This document shows positions 25,543 to 35,400 of a DNA stretch of 64,000 bases, piece by piece. Source of the stretch: Spirosoma validum. GTDB taxonomy: Bacteria > Bacteroidota > Bacteroidia > Cytophagales > Spirosomataceae. The position numbers were made by a program, and so were the translations under genes. The stretch covers positions 1-64,000 of the forward strand of contig NZ_JACXAA010000005.1 of NCBI RefSeq assembly GCF_014699035.1, given 5' to 3'. Position 1 is the first letter of the stretch. Every line of letters begins with the position of its first letter. A model generated the notes under the pieces. The model was not told the origin of the DNA. It saw only the letters and a program-made list of their open reading frames with translations, and did no database searches.

Positions 25543-28299
25543 ATGAACCGATACGCCAAAATCTTTCCGCTTTTATCCCTCCTGATTTTTCTTGCTCTGC
25601 AACCGTCAACCGCGCAGCAGAAAAAGAATCAGACCGTTACCATCGTTCTACCGGCTTCGCCCCACGCCCGCATTACGTTTGGTGCTGAAAAACTACGACA
25701 AGCTCTGACAAAAGCCGGTTATCAGGTTACCGTTTCGCAAGGAGCGAAGCAGAGTACTAATTCGTCGCAAATCGTTGTTGGTTTATGGGACGATAACGTA
25801 GTGAAACAAACAGCGTCGCGTTATGGGCTGACAACTGGTAAAGAAGCAGGGAAAGAAAGTTTTTCGATTCGGAAAGAAGGCGAGAAACCAATTCTTGTTG
25901 CTGGTGCTGATGCGTCGGGTGCCTTGTATGGCTGCATGGAACTGGCGGACCAAGTAGCTGAAACGGGTAAACTTCCCGAGACGATTCGTCTGAGTGATAA
26001 ACCCGAAATGGTGCTTCGCGGTACGTGTATCGGGGTGCAGAAACCGACATATCTGCCCGGTCGCGACGTGTACGAATATCCGTATACACCCGAAACCTTT
26101 CCGTGGTTATACGACAAGGCGCTGTGGATTCGGTATCTGGATATGATGGTCGAGAACCGATATAACTCGCTGTATCTGTGGAACGGGCATCCGTTTGCGT
26201 CGCTGGTCCGGTTGAAAGAGTATCCCTATGCCGTTGAAGTAGACGATGCTACGTTCAAAAAGAACGAAGAAATGTTCCGGTTCCTGACCGAAGAGGCTGA
26301 TAAACGGGGTGTTTGGGTGATCCAGATGTTCTACAATATCATCGTCTCGAAACCCTTTGCCGAGCATCATAACATTAAAACCCAGGACCGAAACCGCCCG
26401 ATTGTTCCGCTCATTGCCGATTATACCCGCAAGTCAATTGCTGCGTTTGTGGAGAAATACCCGAATGTTGGGTTGCTGATTGCCCTGGGTGAAGCGATGG
26501 AAGGCGTTGGGCAGGATGATGTCGACTGGTTTACCAAAACGATTATTCCAGGCGTAAAAGATGGTTTGAAAGTGCTCGGGAAAACCGAGGAACCGCCCCT
26601 CGTGCTACGTGCTCACGATACGGATGCGCCCCGCGTCATGAAAGCCGCACTACCGTTGTATAAAAATTTATACACCGAAGCCAAGTTCAACGGTGAAGCA
26701 CTCACTACTTATGAACCTCGTGGGAAGTGGGCTGAATTGCACCGGACATTGAGTAATATCGGTACAGTACAGATTGAAAATGTACACATTCTGGCGAACC
26801 TGGAGCCCTTCCGCTACGGTTCCGCTGATTTCATTCAGAAGTCGGTTCAGGCGATGCACAGCGTGTATGGCGCCAATGGGTTGCACTTGTATCCACAAGC
26901 TTCCTACTGGGATTGGCCCTACACGGCCGATAAAACAAACCCGCGCATACTCCAGCTCGACCGAGACTGGATCTGGTACAAAACCTGGGCACGCTACGCC
27001 TGGAAAGCTGGCCGGGGTCGACCCGAAGAAGTCACGTATTGGGGAAATCAATTGGCGGAAAAATACGGGTTACCACTGGACAAAGGTAAAGACGTACTGG
27101 AAGCCTACGAGCAAACGGGCGAGATTTCACCGAAGCTGCTACGTCGTTACGGCATCACCGACGGCAACCGCCAGACACTAACGCTGGGCATGTTGATGAC
27201 CCAACTTATCAATCCATTCCGGTATGGTTTACTTACATTGCTCTACGAGTCAGAAGCCCCTGAAGGCGAGATGCTTATAGAATACGCCGAGAAGGACTGG
27301 AAGCACGAAAAACACATTGGCGAAACACCTGTTCAAATAGCGGATGAGGTGATTGTCCACGGCAAAAAAGCCGTGGAAGCCATCGACAAAGCCGCTGGTG
27401 CCGTCACAAAAGATAAAGAAGAGTTTACGCGGCTGAAAAATGACGTGTACAGTCAGAATGCCATGGCGAATTTCTACGCGCAGAAAGCCCGGGCGGCCTT
27501 AGCCATTTTGCGATACAAATATTCCAACGATATTCGGGATCTGGACAAAGCCGTGCCCTTATTGGAAAGCAGCGTCAAACACTACGCTGATCTGGTGAAT
27601 CTTACGAAAGATACGTACCTGTATGCCAACAGCATGCAGACGAAACAGCGCAAGATTCCCATGCGGGGCGTTGATGCTACGTACATAACCTGGGCCGAAA
27701 TGCTGCCAGTTTATCAGAAAGAACTGAGTCATTTCAAACACTCGATTGATTCGCTGAGATCCGTTACGAATACCGTTGCCAAACAGCCATTGCTGTTGAA
27801 ACCCGCGATCGTTACGGTACAAAGTCCACGCGTAGAAACGTATTCGCTGGAAAAAGGGCAGCGCGTGTTTACGGATACAATGGTCACCATCAAGGAAGTA
27901 GCACCTGAATTTAAGCAGTTGAAAGGACTGAAACTTCCGAAGGCAAAACAGCAGTCGGAAAGGACCAGTCTGACATTTTCGACTACACAACCTGTGAAAC
28001 TGCTGATCGGCTTTTTCAACGAGAAGAAACCGACATATCTGCCTGCTCCCGAACTCGAAACCGATGCTAGCGCCAACGATTATGGTCAGTCGGAAATCAA
28101 AATATCGAACGCCGTACTGGTCGACGGACTGCCCCCGATTAATGTACACGCGTATTCGTTCAAGCCCGGTCAGCACACACTGAATCTGGGCAAAGGAGTC
28201 TGTCTGCTACTTGGCTTTATGGACGGGAATCAGGAAATCCCGATTTTCGACGCGGGTCTTGCCGGAAACAAGAAGAACATCGACTGGTTGTTTGAGTAA
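25543..28299 (+). CDS. Large exported glycosidase, GH67/GH20 N-domain type
   Basis: The 918-residue protein has a signal peptide (to about residue 24), an N-terminal alpha/beta domain of the kind found before GH20, GH67 and GH115 barrels (IVLPASPHARITFGAEKLR, GADASGALYGCMELADQV), and a TIM barrel from about residue 160 with RGTCIGVQKPT, MVENRYNSLYLWNGHPFAS and LLIALGEAMEGVGQ, whose Glu is a candidate catalytic residue. A helical region and a C-terminal beta domain follow. Related proteins are annotated as alpha-glucuronidase- or galacturonidase-like, which would suit pectin, but I cannot place it in one GH family with certainty. Confidence 0.65.
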   Translation: MNRYAKIFPLLSLLIFLALQPSTAQQKKNQTVTIVLPASPHARITFGAEKLRQALTKAGYQVTVSQGAKQSTNSSQIVVGLWDDNVVKQTASRYGLTTGKEAGKESFSIRKEGEKPILVAGADASGALYGCMELADQVAETGKLPETIRLSDKPEMVLRGTCIGVQKPTYLPGRDVYEYPYTPETFPWLYDKALWIRYLDMMVENRYNSLYLWNGHPFASLVRLKEYPYAVEVDDATFKKNEEMFRFLTEEADKRGVWVIQMFYNIIVSKPFAEHHNIKTQDRNRPIVPLIADYTRKSIAAFVEKYPNVGLLIALGEAMEGVGQDDVDWFTKTIIPGVKDGLKVLGKTEEPPLVLRAHDTDAPRVMKAALPLYKNLYTEAKFNGEALTTYEPRGKWAELHRTLSNIGTVQIENVHILANLEPFRYGSADFIQKSVQAMHSVYGANGLHLYPQASYWDWPYTADKTNPRILQLDRDWIWYKTWARYAWKAGRGRPEEVTYWGNQLAEKYGLPLDKGKDVLEAYEQTGEISPKLLRRYGITDGNRQTLTLGMLMTQLINPFRYGLLTLLYESEAPEGEMLIEYAEKDWKHEKHIGETPVQIADEVIVHGKKAVEAIDKAAGAVTKDKEEFTRLKNDVYSQNAMANFYAQKARAALAILRYKYSNDIRDLDKAVPLLESSVKHYADLVNLTKDTYLYANSMQTKQRKIPMRGVDATYITWAEMLPVYQKELSHFKHSIDSLRSVTNTVAKQPLLLKPAIVTVQSPRVETYSLEKGQRVFTDTMVTIKEVAPEFKQLKGLKLPKAKQQSERTSLTFSTTQPVKLLIGFFNEKKPTYLPAPELETDASANDYGQSEIKISNAVLVDGLPPINVHAYSFKPGQHTLNLGKGVCLLLGFMDGNQEIPIFDAGLAGNKKNIDWLFE

Positions 28300-28364
28300 G
28301 CAGCATACTGAATGCTACGTATCGTTGATAGAAAACATCTGCCAGGTCACTAGTTTACCTGACA

Positions 28365-28883
28365 CTATTTCTTTGATACGTCGTGTTGCATCTGTTCGAT
28401 GGCGGCCCATCCCTCCGGCTTGATGCCCATAATTTCAGTGGCAACGCCCACCGTTTGGTAGGTGTCGAAGAAAGCCATTCGTGCAATGGAGTGGTCGACT
28501 TCGCTAATGATTCTATAACCCTGTTCGCGCAGTTCGCTGGTGACCCGTTCAAAATCGCTTACTGGCAAACGGAAGGCAAGATGCTGTGTGCCGCCTGTCG
28601 GATATCGGGCGAGGTAATCATGGAACATGCTTTGGCCGGAAACAGGCTGGATGAGTTCGATGAAGGCACTGCCATTGTAGGTCTGCGTGGTCAGCCATTC
28701 GCCAGCCACGGCCTGGCCGTAATAAGTCATGCCCAGATCCTGCGCGCGGATATGTTCCGGTTCGGGAAAGCCAGCGATAGACAACGCGTTTGTCAGGAAC
28801 TTTACGGCAGTGTGAATGTCGGGGACTACCCAGCCAATTTGGGCCAGCTCTAGTCCGGCGATGGGGTTGTTAATCCTGGTCAT
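28365..28883 (-). CDS. VOC-family (glyoxalase/bleomycin-resistance fold) protein
   Basis: The 172-residue protein has two beta-alpha-beta-beta-beta modules: AQIGWVVPDIHTAVKFL near residue 14 and TQHLAFRLPVSDFERV near 98. Metal-site positions are partly kept (His in the second module, Glu in EIMG near residue 150), but Gln15 stands where the first His is usual, as in methylmalonyl-CoA epimerase-like VOC proteins of other types. Function unknown. Transcribed alone, opposite to its left neighbour. The 200-nt spacer to its right shows no gene. Confidence 0.75.
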   Translation of the reverse strand: MTRINNPIAGLELAQIGWVVPDIHTAVKFLTNALSIAGFPEPEHIRAQDLGMTYYGQAVAGEWLTTQTYNGSAFIELIQPVSGQSMFHDYLARYPTGGTQHLAFRLPVSDFERVTSELREQGYRIISEVDHSIARMAFFDTYQTVGVATEIMGIKPEGWAAIEQMQHDVSKK

Positions 28884-29083
28884 GTTTGTTTACCACTTGG
28901 TTTAGTGGTAGAACAAAGTTAAAACGGATGGGTTTGTGGCATCAGGGGTATGTGCGTCAATATGAGGGCGGTTTGCGACCAATCCAGGAGTTGTGCAACA
29001 ACTACGGGCGTTTTAATGATGACTGCGCTGAATGCGGTCCGTCTCGGCGAAAGGCGGGGTCGCCTTATTAGTGGATCTCTATA

Positions 29084-29848
29084 CTACGTTGCAATGATCA
29101 GTTCGATTTCGTTATCGTGAAAGACCTGTTTATGTTTTTCTTCGATGCTGGCATCGGTAATGATGTAATTAATCAGGGATAGAGCGCCCAGACTGGCGAA
29201 GGCACTTTTACCGATTTTGGTTGAATCAGCGACCAGATACGTCGTGTCAGCCGCATCGATCATGGCTTTTTTAACGACCAGGTCACTGATACTTGGGTAC
29301 GTTAATCCTGATTTTAAGGAAATACCCGCCGTTGCCAGAAACAACTTCTGCACGTTAATTCCTTTAAAGAAATCGGCGGCTTTCTGACCGGTTAGAGAAA
29401 GGGTAGGGGGCTTGAACTCGCCACCTGTCATAATGACTTCGATACCCGGTTCAGCTCCCAGAATCAGAGCGATGTTTAGGGCGTTTGTGATAACGGTGAG
29501 GTTTTTGTAACCGCGTAATTTTTTGGCAATTTCGGTTGTGGTCGAGCCCGAATCCAGAATGATGCTGTCACCACTTTCAATGAACTCCAGGCACTTGGTA
29601 GCAATCAATTCTTTTTTGTCAATGTTCTCCTGATTACCTAGCGAAAACGTTCTGACCTGATCTTCAACGTTTTTAAGATAGGCCCCGCCATGCTCTTTGG
29701 TGACCAGTCCATCCTTCTCCAGCTTTTCCAGATCCTGACGAATGGTTACTTCCGTCACTTTAAAGATTCGGGCCAGGTCGATCACCTTAGCCGAGCCATC
29801 TTCTTTTAGTAATTCAAGTATTTTATCCCGACGTTGATTCGGTAGCAT
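29084..29848 (-). CDS. DeoR/GlpR-family transcriptional regulator
   Basis: The 254-residue protein has an N-terminal DeoR winged helix (RRDKILELLKEDGSAKVIDLARIF, then TEVTIRQDLEKLEKDGLV) and a C-terminal sugar-phosphate-sensing domain of the ribose-5-phosphate-isomerase fold (DSIILDSGSTTTEIAK, TNALNIALIL, ADSTKIGKSAFA). Such regulators repress sugar-use genes and release DNA on binding a phosphorylated sugar. A perfect 20-bp palindrome lies 50 nt before its start codon, so autoregulation is likely. Nearby pectin and sugar genes are natural further targets. Confidence 0.9.
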   Translation of the reverse strand: MLPNQRRDKILELLKEDGSAKVIDLARIFKVTEVTIRQDLEKLEKDGLVTKEHGGAYLKNVEDQVRTFSLGNQENIDKKELIATKCLEFIESGDSIILDSGSTTTEIAKKLRGYKNLTVITNALNIALILGAEPGIEVIMTGGEFKPPTLSLTGQKAADFFKGINVQKLFLATAGISLKSGLTYPSISDLVVKKAMIDAADTTYLVADSTKIGKSAFASLGALSLINYIITDASIEEKHKQVFHDNEIELIIAT

Positions 29849-29897
29849 AAGTCTGTTTTCGTTTCTGGGTCAGCCAAAAGTAAGGAAAAGAAATTTT

Positions 29898-29917
29898 TTT
29901 TGTGCTATAGCACAAAA
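29898..29917. promoter_or_regulatory. Palindromic operator upstream of deoR-like gene
   Basis: TTTTGTGCTATAGCACAAAA is a perfect 20-bp palindrome centred 60 nt from the DeoR-like start codon at 29848. Size and place fit the binding site of the neighbouring regulator. Confidence 0.7.
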
Positions 29918-29967
29918 CATACCGAATCGATACTAAATGAAAGATAACCTAACCTAACCAATACCAA

Positions 29968-29999
29968 TGATTAGACGGCAACAATATACCGTCTAATCA
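29968..29999. promoter_or_regulatory. Second inverted repeat in the deoR-sigma spacer
   Basis: Arms TGATTAGACGG (29968-29978) and CCGTCTAATCA (29989-29999) are perfect over 11 bp with a 10-nt loop. It lies in the 253-nt divergent spacer, about 100 nt before the sigma factor gene. It could be an operator or a stem in a leader transcript. Confidence 0.5.
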
Positions 30000-30101
30000 A
30001 TTTGGTAAATATTTTCTTATCTCCTGAAATCCTTTTGGTCGTAAATTGACGTAGATACATTAAATGTTAATGCATCATTTAACTTACCATCTACTTACAT
30101 C

Positions 30102-30653
30102 ATGAATGGAGTACTTGCTGACGGAGTCACAACTCGTCACTACATACCCCAACAAGCGGAGTCCTCTCTTGAAACAGTATATAACCGCTACGTTGATCAG
30201 GTCTACCGGCAATGTCTGTCTATGACCAAAGATTCTGAAAAAGCTCAGGACTTTACCCACGACATCTTTATTAAGGTTTTTCATAAACTCGATGCGTTCG
30301 AGCAACGCTCCAGTCTATCAACCTGGATTAACTCCATTGCTTACAACTACTGTGCTGATCAGCTCCGACTGGCGAAACGGCTTCAAACGACGTCTCTCGA
30401 TGAAGAACTCAACGGGCAGGTTTCAGAAAGTCAGGAGGCAGCTCTACAAGAGGAAGCCACGCAGCTGGTCAATCAGGCACTGGCTAGTTTGTCTAAAGCA
30501 GAGCAGGTCCTGCTACGTCAGAAATATGAAGAAGGAATAAGCCTGGACGAACTGGCCCAGATGCATCAACTGAGTCTGAGTGCTGTGAAGATGCGGCTCA
30601 AGCGTAGTCGGGAGAAGATTCAGCGCTTTTGCGCTCAACAACAGGCCACGTAA
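30102..30653 (+). CDS. ECF-type RNA polymerase sigma factor
   Basis: The 183-residue protein has sigma region 2 (VYNRYVDQVYRQCLSMTKDSEKAQDFTHDIFIKVF, read in two parts at residues 26-60, then STWINSIAYNYCADQLR) and region 4 (LSKAEQVLLRQKYEEGISL with a helix-turn-helix ending KMRLKRSREKI). No anti-sigma factor or FecR-like gene is adjacent, and both SusC proteins lack an STN domain, so this sigma factor is an orphan, probably controlled by transcription or by a distant partner. A 21-bp hairpin directly after it ends the unit. Confidence 0.92.
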   Translation: MNGVLADGVTTRHYIPQQAESSLETVYNRYVDQVYRQCLSMTKDSEKAQDFTHDIFIKVFHKLDAFEQRSSLSTWINSIAYNYCADQLRLAKRLQTTSLDEELNGQVSESQEAALQEEATQLVNQALASLSKAEQVLLRQKYEEGISLDELAQMHQLSLSAVKMRLKRSREKIQRFCAQQQAT

Positions 30654-30659
30654 ACGATC

Positions 30660-30717
30660 AAGTCAACCATTCTGTGGAGTCAGATTCCTCAATAGTACTC
30701 CACAGAATAGTTGACTT
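30660..30717 (+). terminator. Hairpin after the ECF sigma factor gene
   Basis: Arms 30660-30680 and 30697-30717 pair over 21 bp with one mismatch around a 16-nt loop, 7 nt after the stop codon. There is no T run, so it may stabilise the 3' end rather than act as a classical terminator. Confidence 0.7.
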
Positions 30718-30824
30718 AGCGAACTCAACCAGCTGATTTAACCTCCGTTTCGATTGCGCACAAGATTTGAGCGTGTTTACTTCCCAGAATTTATCAGTGA
30801 TTTTTTATCTGTTGATCAACGATA

Positions 30825-32120
30825 TTATTGCAGCCATGCCCAGCGCTTTGCCCAATCCAGCAATACGTCTCTCCGCCATTTTAACACGGTTTTTCCTCCT
30901 TGCTGTACGCCATCGAAAAGCGCAGGATTAGCGCGATCTGTGTACCAGTTAGCACCTAACGCATAATCGCCGGAACGGATTTTACCAGGCCATTGGTTGG
31001 TCACGACGAGTTGGCCGCTCTGTTCTGGAAATCCGGGAATGGATGAGGTGATCGTGTAGGCTAACGTTTCAGCTTGTTTTGGCGAATACTTGATCCCATA
31101 ATTACCCTTGCCCAGGTAGAAGCCATCCCACTTTTGCTCGCCAATCTTTGCTTTAACAGCCATCGTGAAACAGGCGGAATCAGCGGGAATATTTATTTCG
31201 GGACCCTTCAAATGGATTTCCACCACTGAATAAACAGTCGCGGTATCGGCAAGGGTCGTGGTACGGTTATAAACGATTCGTGGGCTATGAGTAAACGTTT
31301 CAAAACTACCACCCCAGGATTCTTTAAAGGGGTTTCCCGGATCACCATCCATCAGATAGAGCAAGGAAGGTGTATCCCCCATCTTAATGCTGCCTTTGTA
31401 ATAATTTTTAAAATCCTTACCAAGGTATCCGGCACTCCGGATGTACGTATCATAGTAATTGCGGTTTTTTAAACTATCGGGTGCGTCTTTATCGGAAAAG
31501 AAGCCGTTGTAAGAGCCATTCGCTTCAATAAACCACAGATCATGAAAATTCTGAGCGATGTAAGAGTAGCTATTGACACTCCATTTTTTATTGGGACCAC
31601 CGATCCAGTAGACTTTGATCTTACGTTGAATATCGGGAGCGTCGTGTAGCGCTTGAGCTAAATCCTCCACACCGCCCCACACCAGTATCCAAAGGGGTTG
31701 TTTGCTTGCCTTTCTCGCACAAGTGATAATCCAGTCGGATCCCTCGGTAGCCGTGGTATAACCGACGAAAGGCGCTGCGCCATGCTTCCCCTGTTTACAT
31801 ACGGCCCGTAAAGCACCAGGTGATGGATAGCCTTTCTGATGCTTTGTCAGTTTGGGCAAATCCTTTTCGTACAGATCGATCATTTCTAAAATAGTCTGCT
31901 TGGTTCCGTTTCCGTAAGAGGGGGAAGAAATAAGCCCTTCGGTGGAGAACATGTGGCTATACATCAGAAAATGAGCCATGGATTGATTGTCGTCAGGGTC
32001 AGTACCGCCAATGTCTGTGCTAATGATGATACGCGGCTTAACCGGTACCGGCTGCTGTGCCAGTAGCGTAATGTGACAAAAGGTGAGCAGACACATCAGG
32101 CTAATTTTTCTACTAATCAT
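30825..32120 (-). CDS. DUF1593 nucleoside hydrolase-like exported protein
   Basis: The 431-residue protein has a signal peptide ending near TLLAQ and a DUF1593 domain of the inosine/uridine hydrolase fold. The calcium-site motif is IISTDIGGTDPDDNQSM at residues 33-49, followed by LWILVWGGVEDLAQAL and a C-terminal beta-sandwich. Proteins of this type are common beside polysaccharide utilisation loci in Bacteroidota and may be secreted glycoside hydrolases; substrates are not settled. It is divergent from the second SusC gene. Confidence 0.82.
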   Translation of the reverse strand: MISRKISLMCLLTFCHITLLAQQPVPVKPRIIISTDIGGTDPDDNQSMAHFLMYSHMFSTEGLISSPSYGNGTKQTILEMIDLYEKDLPKLTKHQKGYPSPGALRAVCKQGKHGAAPFVGYTTATEGSDWIITCARKASKQPLWILVWGGVEDLAQALHDAPDIQRKIKVYWIGGPNKKWSVNSYSYIAQNFHDLWFIEANGSYNGFFSDKDAPDSLKNRNYYDTYIRSAGYLGKDFKNYYKGSIKMGDTPSLLYLMDGDPGNPFKESWGGSFETFTHSPRIVYNRTTTLADTATVYSVVEIHLKGPEINIPADSACFTMAVKAKIGEQKWDGFYLGKGNYGIKYSPKQAETLAYTITSSIPGFPEQSGQLVVTNQWPGKIRSGDYALGANWYTDRANPALFDGVQQGGKTVLKWRRDVLLDWAKRWAWLQ

Positions 32121-32415
32121 CTTTTGATTTTGGGTTTATCGATTGAATACAACGGAACGGGTTGCCAGAGGACGACGCTTGGAGCGACACATCTTGTACT
32201 TCCCATTTTTTACGGGTTGCTCTGAAAATAATATTGATTGTACTATCAGTTGCCAAGAGGCACAAAGCACAAAGAGAAAAAGGCCTCAATAGAGCCTGTA
32301 TGAATATAATCCAAAGACTTTTATTAGAAAAAGCAAAATAAAAGAAAGAAAACGAAATATCTTATAGGAAAGTATAGGAAAGTTGCCCGGCTACGTTCAA
32401 CTACTTTCGCTTACT

Positions 32416-32423
32416 TATTTTTG
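32416..32423 (+). promoter_or_regulatory. Candidate -7 box for SusC pair 2
   Basis: TATTTTTG matches TAnnTTTG 45 nt before the start codon. It shares no element with the three GAAAATG promoters, so this locus may be under other control. The rest of the 348-nt divergent spacer 32121-32468 shows no gene. Confidence 0.4.
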
Positions 32424-32468
32424 GCAATATAAAATGATTGTATTGACTATTTCACTGATAATTCTACT

Positions 32469-35400
32469 ATGATGAGCCCATCTTTACCCTATCGACGATC
32501 CTGGCGAGTTGGCCTGGTCTTTGTTTTGCTTTGTTTTTCTTTTGCTCAGATTTTTGGGCAGGGAAGGTCTGTTACGGTTACGGGTAAAATCACGGATGAA
32601 ACAGGAAAAGGGCTACCGGGTGCCTCGATTCTGGTAAAATCGTCTAAAAACGGAACCATCTCGAATCAGGACGGCGCTTATTCGATTTCTGCGACAGAGA
32701 ACGCAGTACTGGTCATTAGCTCGATCAGCTTTGAAACGCAGGAGGTTCCGGTTAACAGCCGATCGGTGATCGACGTATCGATGCTGCCGTCGAACAAGAC
32801 ACTGAATGAAGTCGTCGTGGTGGGGTATGGTACGCAGAGTAAACGGGCCATAACCAGTGCTGTAGCATCGGTGGGTTTCAATGAGTTCAAAGATCGTTCG
32901 TTCAGCAACGTAACGCAGTCGTTAGCGGGTAAAGTCGCGGGGGTAAACATCACGCAGGCGCAAGGTGCACCGGGCTCTTCGCCCATTATTCGCATACGGG
33001 GGGTGAGTTCTATCACTGCTGGTACGAACCCGCTGTTTGTCGTCGATGGCGTTCCGCTCGAAAACTTCAACCTAAACCTGATCAACCCACAGGATATCGA
33101 GTCAGTCGATATTCTGAAAGATGCATCATCGGCGGCTATTTATGGATCGCGTGGCGCCAACGGGGTTGTGCTGGTCACGACGAAACTAGGGAAACCCGGT
33201 AAAACCAACATCAGCGCGGGGTATGAATATGGCATTCAGACGGTCACACGTAAAGTGCCAATGATGAATGCGCAGCAGTGGATTGGGTATTACATTGATG
33301 CGCACAACAACGCCTGGGTCGATCAGAATCCGGCCGTCAACAAAGCGTCTGATCCAAACAGCGTCCGTCCGTCGACGTATCGTATTCCAGACGACTTTAT
33401 CAACAACCCGCAGCAGTTTGGCAATGGCACCGACTGGCAGGACGTCATGTTCCGCGTGGCGCCTTCGCACAACGCGCAACTTTCGGTATCGGGCGGAACC
33501 GAGAAAACACAGTTCTTATTTTCAGGCGCTTACCTGGATCAGCAGGCTGTTCTGGATGAAAACTACTACAAACGCTTATCGTTACGTACGAACATCAAAC
33601 ATAAGGTATCGGAAAAATTTTCGCTTGGGCTGAACCTAGGCGCAACGACCATCTTTGACCGCACCGAAGGAACACAGGGGAAAAGCGACGTAATTAGTCT
33701 GGCTATCCAAAGCGACCCGATCTTCCCGGTTTATAACGAAAATGGCAACCTGGGCTACCGCGATCCGAATTCGGTCTGGAGCAAATACATTGCCTATAAC
33801 GACCTGAATCTTTGGCACCCGTACTCACTGACCCGCTTTTACCACAAGCAAAACAAATCGTTTAATACGCTTGGAACGGCCTTTGCGGAATACAGTATCA
33901 TCCCTGACCTGAAATTTCGGACGAGCATCAGCGGCAACCTGTTCAATACGCGGTTGAACTCATACCGGGTTAAAAATCAGGGATATGGCTACTCGGGTCT
34001 GTTGCCTGCTGAAGGAAACGTACAAACATCCTACATGTTGAACTGGCTGTCGGAGAATACGCTGACGTACGATAAACAGTTTGGCGACCATAGTCTGAAC
34101 GTACTGGCGGGTTACTCAGTCCAGAAGCAACGCGATGAGTTCGCGACCGTTACGTCGGGGAGTTTTCCGAACGATCTGGTTGAAACCCTAAACGCGGGCG
34201 TCGTGACGAGTGGATCGAGTACGGCTTCCGAATGGGCCATGATTTCGTATCTGGCTCGGGCTCAGTATAATTTCCAAAACAAATATTTTCTGACAGCCGC
34301 CATTCGTCGGGATGGTAGTTCACGATTCGGGACGGATACACGCTGGGGTTATTTCCCCTCCGTTTCGGCGGGTTGGATGATTTCCGATGAGAACTTCCTA
34401 AAGGATGTCAAGTTTGTGTCCAGCCTGAAATTACGGGCCAGTTACGGACAGACGGGGAACAACCAAATTCCTAACTACGGGGCTATTAGCTTACTTGGGG
34501 CTACCAACTACGTATCGGGTTCCGCACTGGCTTCCGGGCTGACGATCGGCAATATTGCCAATACGAATCTGAAATGGGAACGTACCAATCAGTTAAACAT
34601 TGGTGTTGACCTGCGCGTGCTGAATGATCGAATCGGTTTGTCGGCGGAGTTTTATAACTCGGTTACCCGCGACATGCTGCTGAACGTACCGGTGCCCGAT
34701 ATTTCCGGTTTCTCGACTCAGCTGACCAACATTGGCCGGATGCAGAACCGGGGTGTTGAGTTGAATCTGAATACGAAAAATACGACCGGCAAAGTAGTCT
34801 GGACGACGGATTTTAACTTTAGCACGAATCGCAACAAGGTACTTCAACTGGGTCCTGGAAATGCGCCGATCATTTACACGGACTACGTCGTGGCGGTGAA
34901 AACCGAAGTGGGTCAGCCCATTTCCAATTTCTTTGGCTACGTCGTGGATGGTGTATTCAGAAACCAGGCGGCTGTCGATGCGGCTCCACACTATAGCACG
35001 ACCAAACCCGGCGATCCGATTATTCGGGACGTAAACGGCGATGGGAAAATTACGACGGATGACCGCACGACAATGGGTAATTTTCAACCCGATTTCACGG
35101 CGGGTCTGACCAACACGGTCTCCTTCAAAGGTTTCGATTTCTCGTTTCTGTTGCAGGGAACCTACGGTGGCGAAATTGTCAATCAGAATTTCCGGTACCT
35201 GGGCTTCTGGAACAACGGACGTAACATGTTTGCGAGTGTCGACAATCGCTGGCGGTCGGAAGCCAATCCTGGTGACGGCACACATTTCCGCGCTACGTTA
35301 GGACTGACGGGTTTGCAGGATCAGTTTCATAGCCTGTGGGTAGAAGATGCTTCGTTTACTCGCCTGAAAAACATTCGGTTATCCTATACACTGCCAACGT

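Noticed and set aside
27559..28176. 205-codon minus-strand frame inside the GH67/GH20-N-like gene
   Set aside because: No domain and no promoter; the plus-strand protein reads through with family features.
28886..29071. 61-codon frame between the VOC and DeoR genes
   Set aside because: Composition is gene-like in part, but no family, no promoter and no partner are seen; left unannotated.
34593..35285. 230-codon minus-strand frame inside the second SusC gene
   Set aside because: Antisense to a strongly supported SusC protein, with composition typical of a shadow frame.
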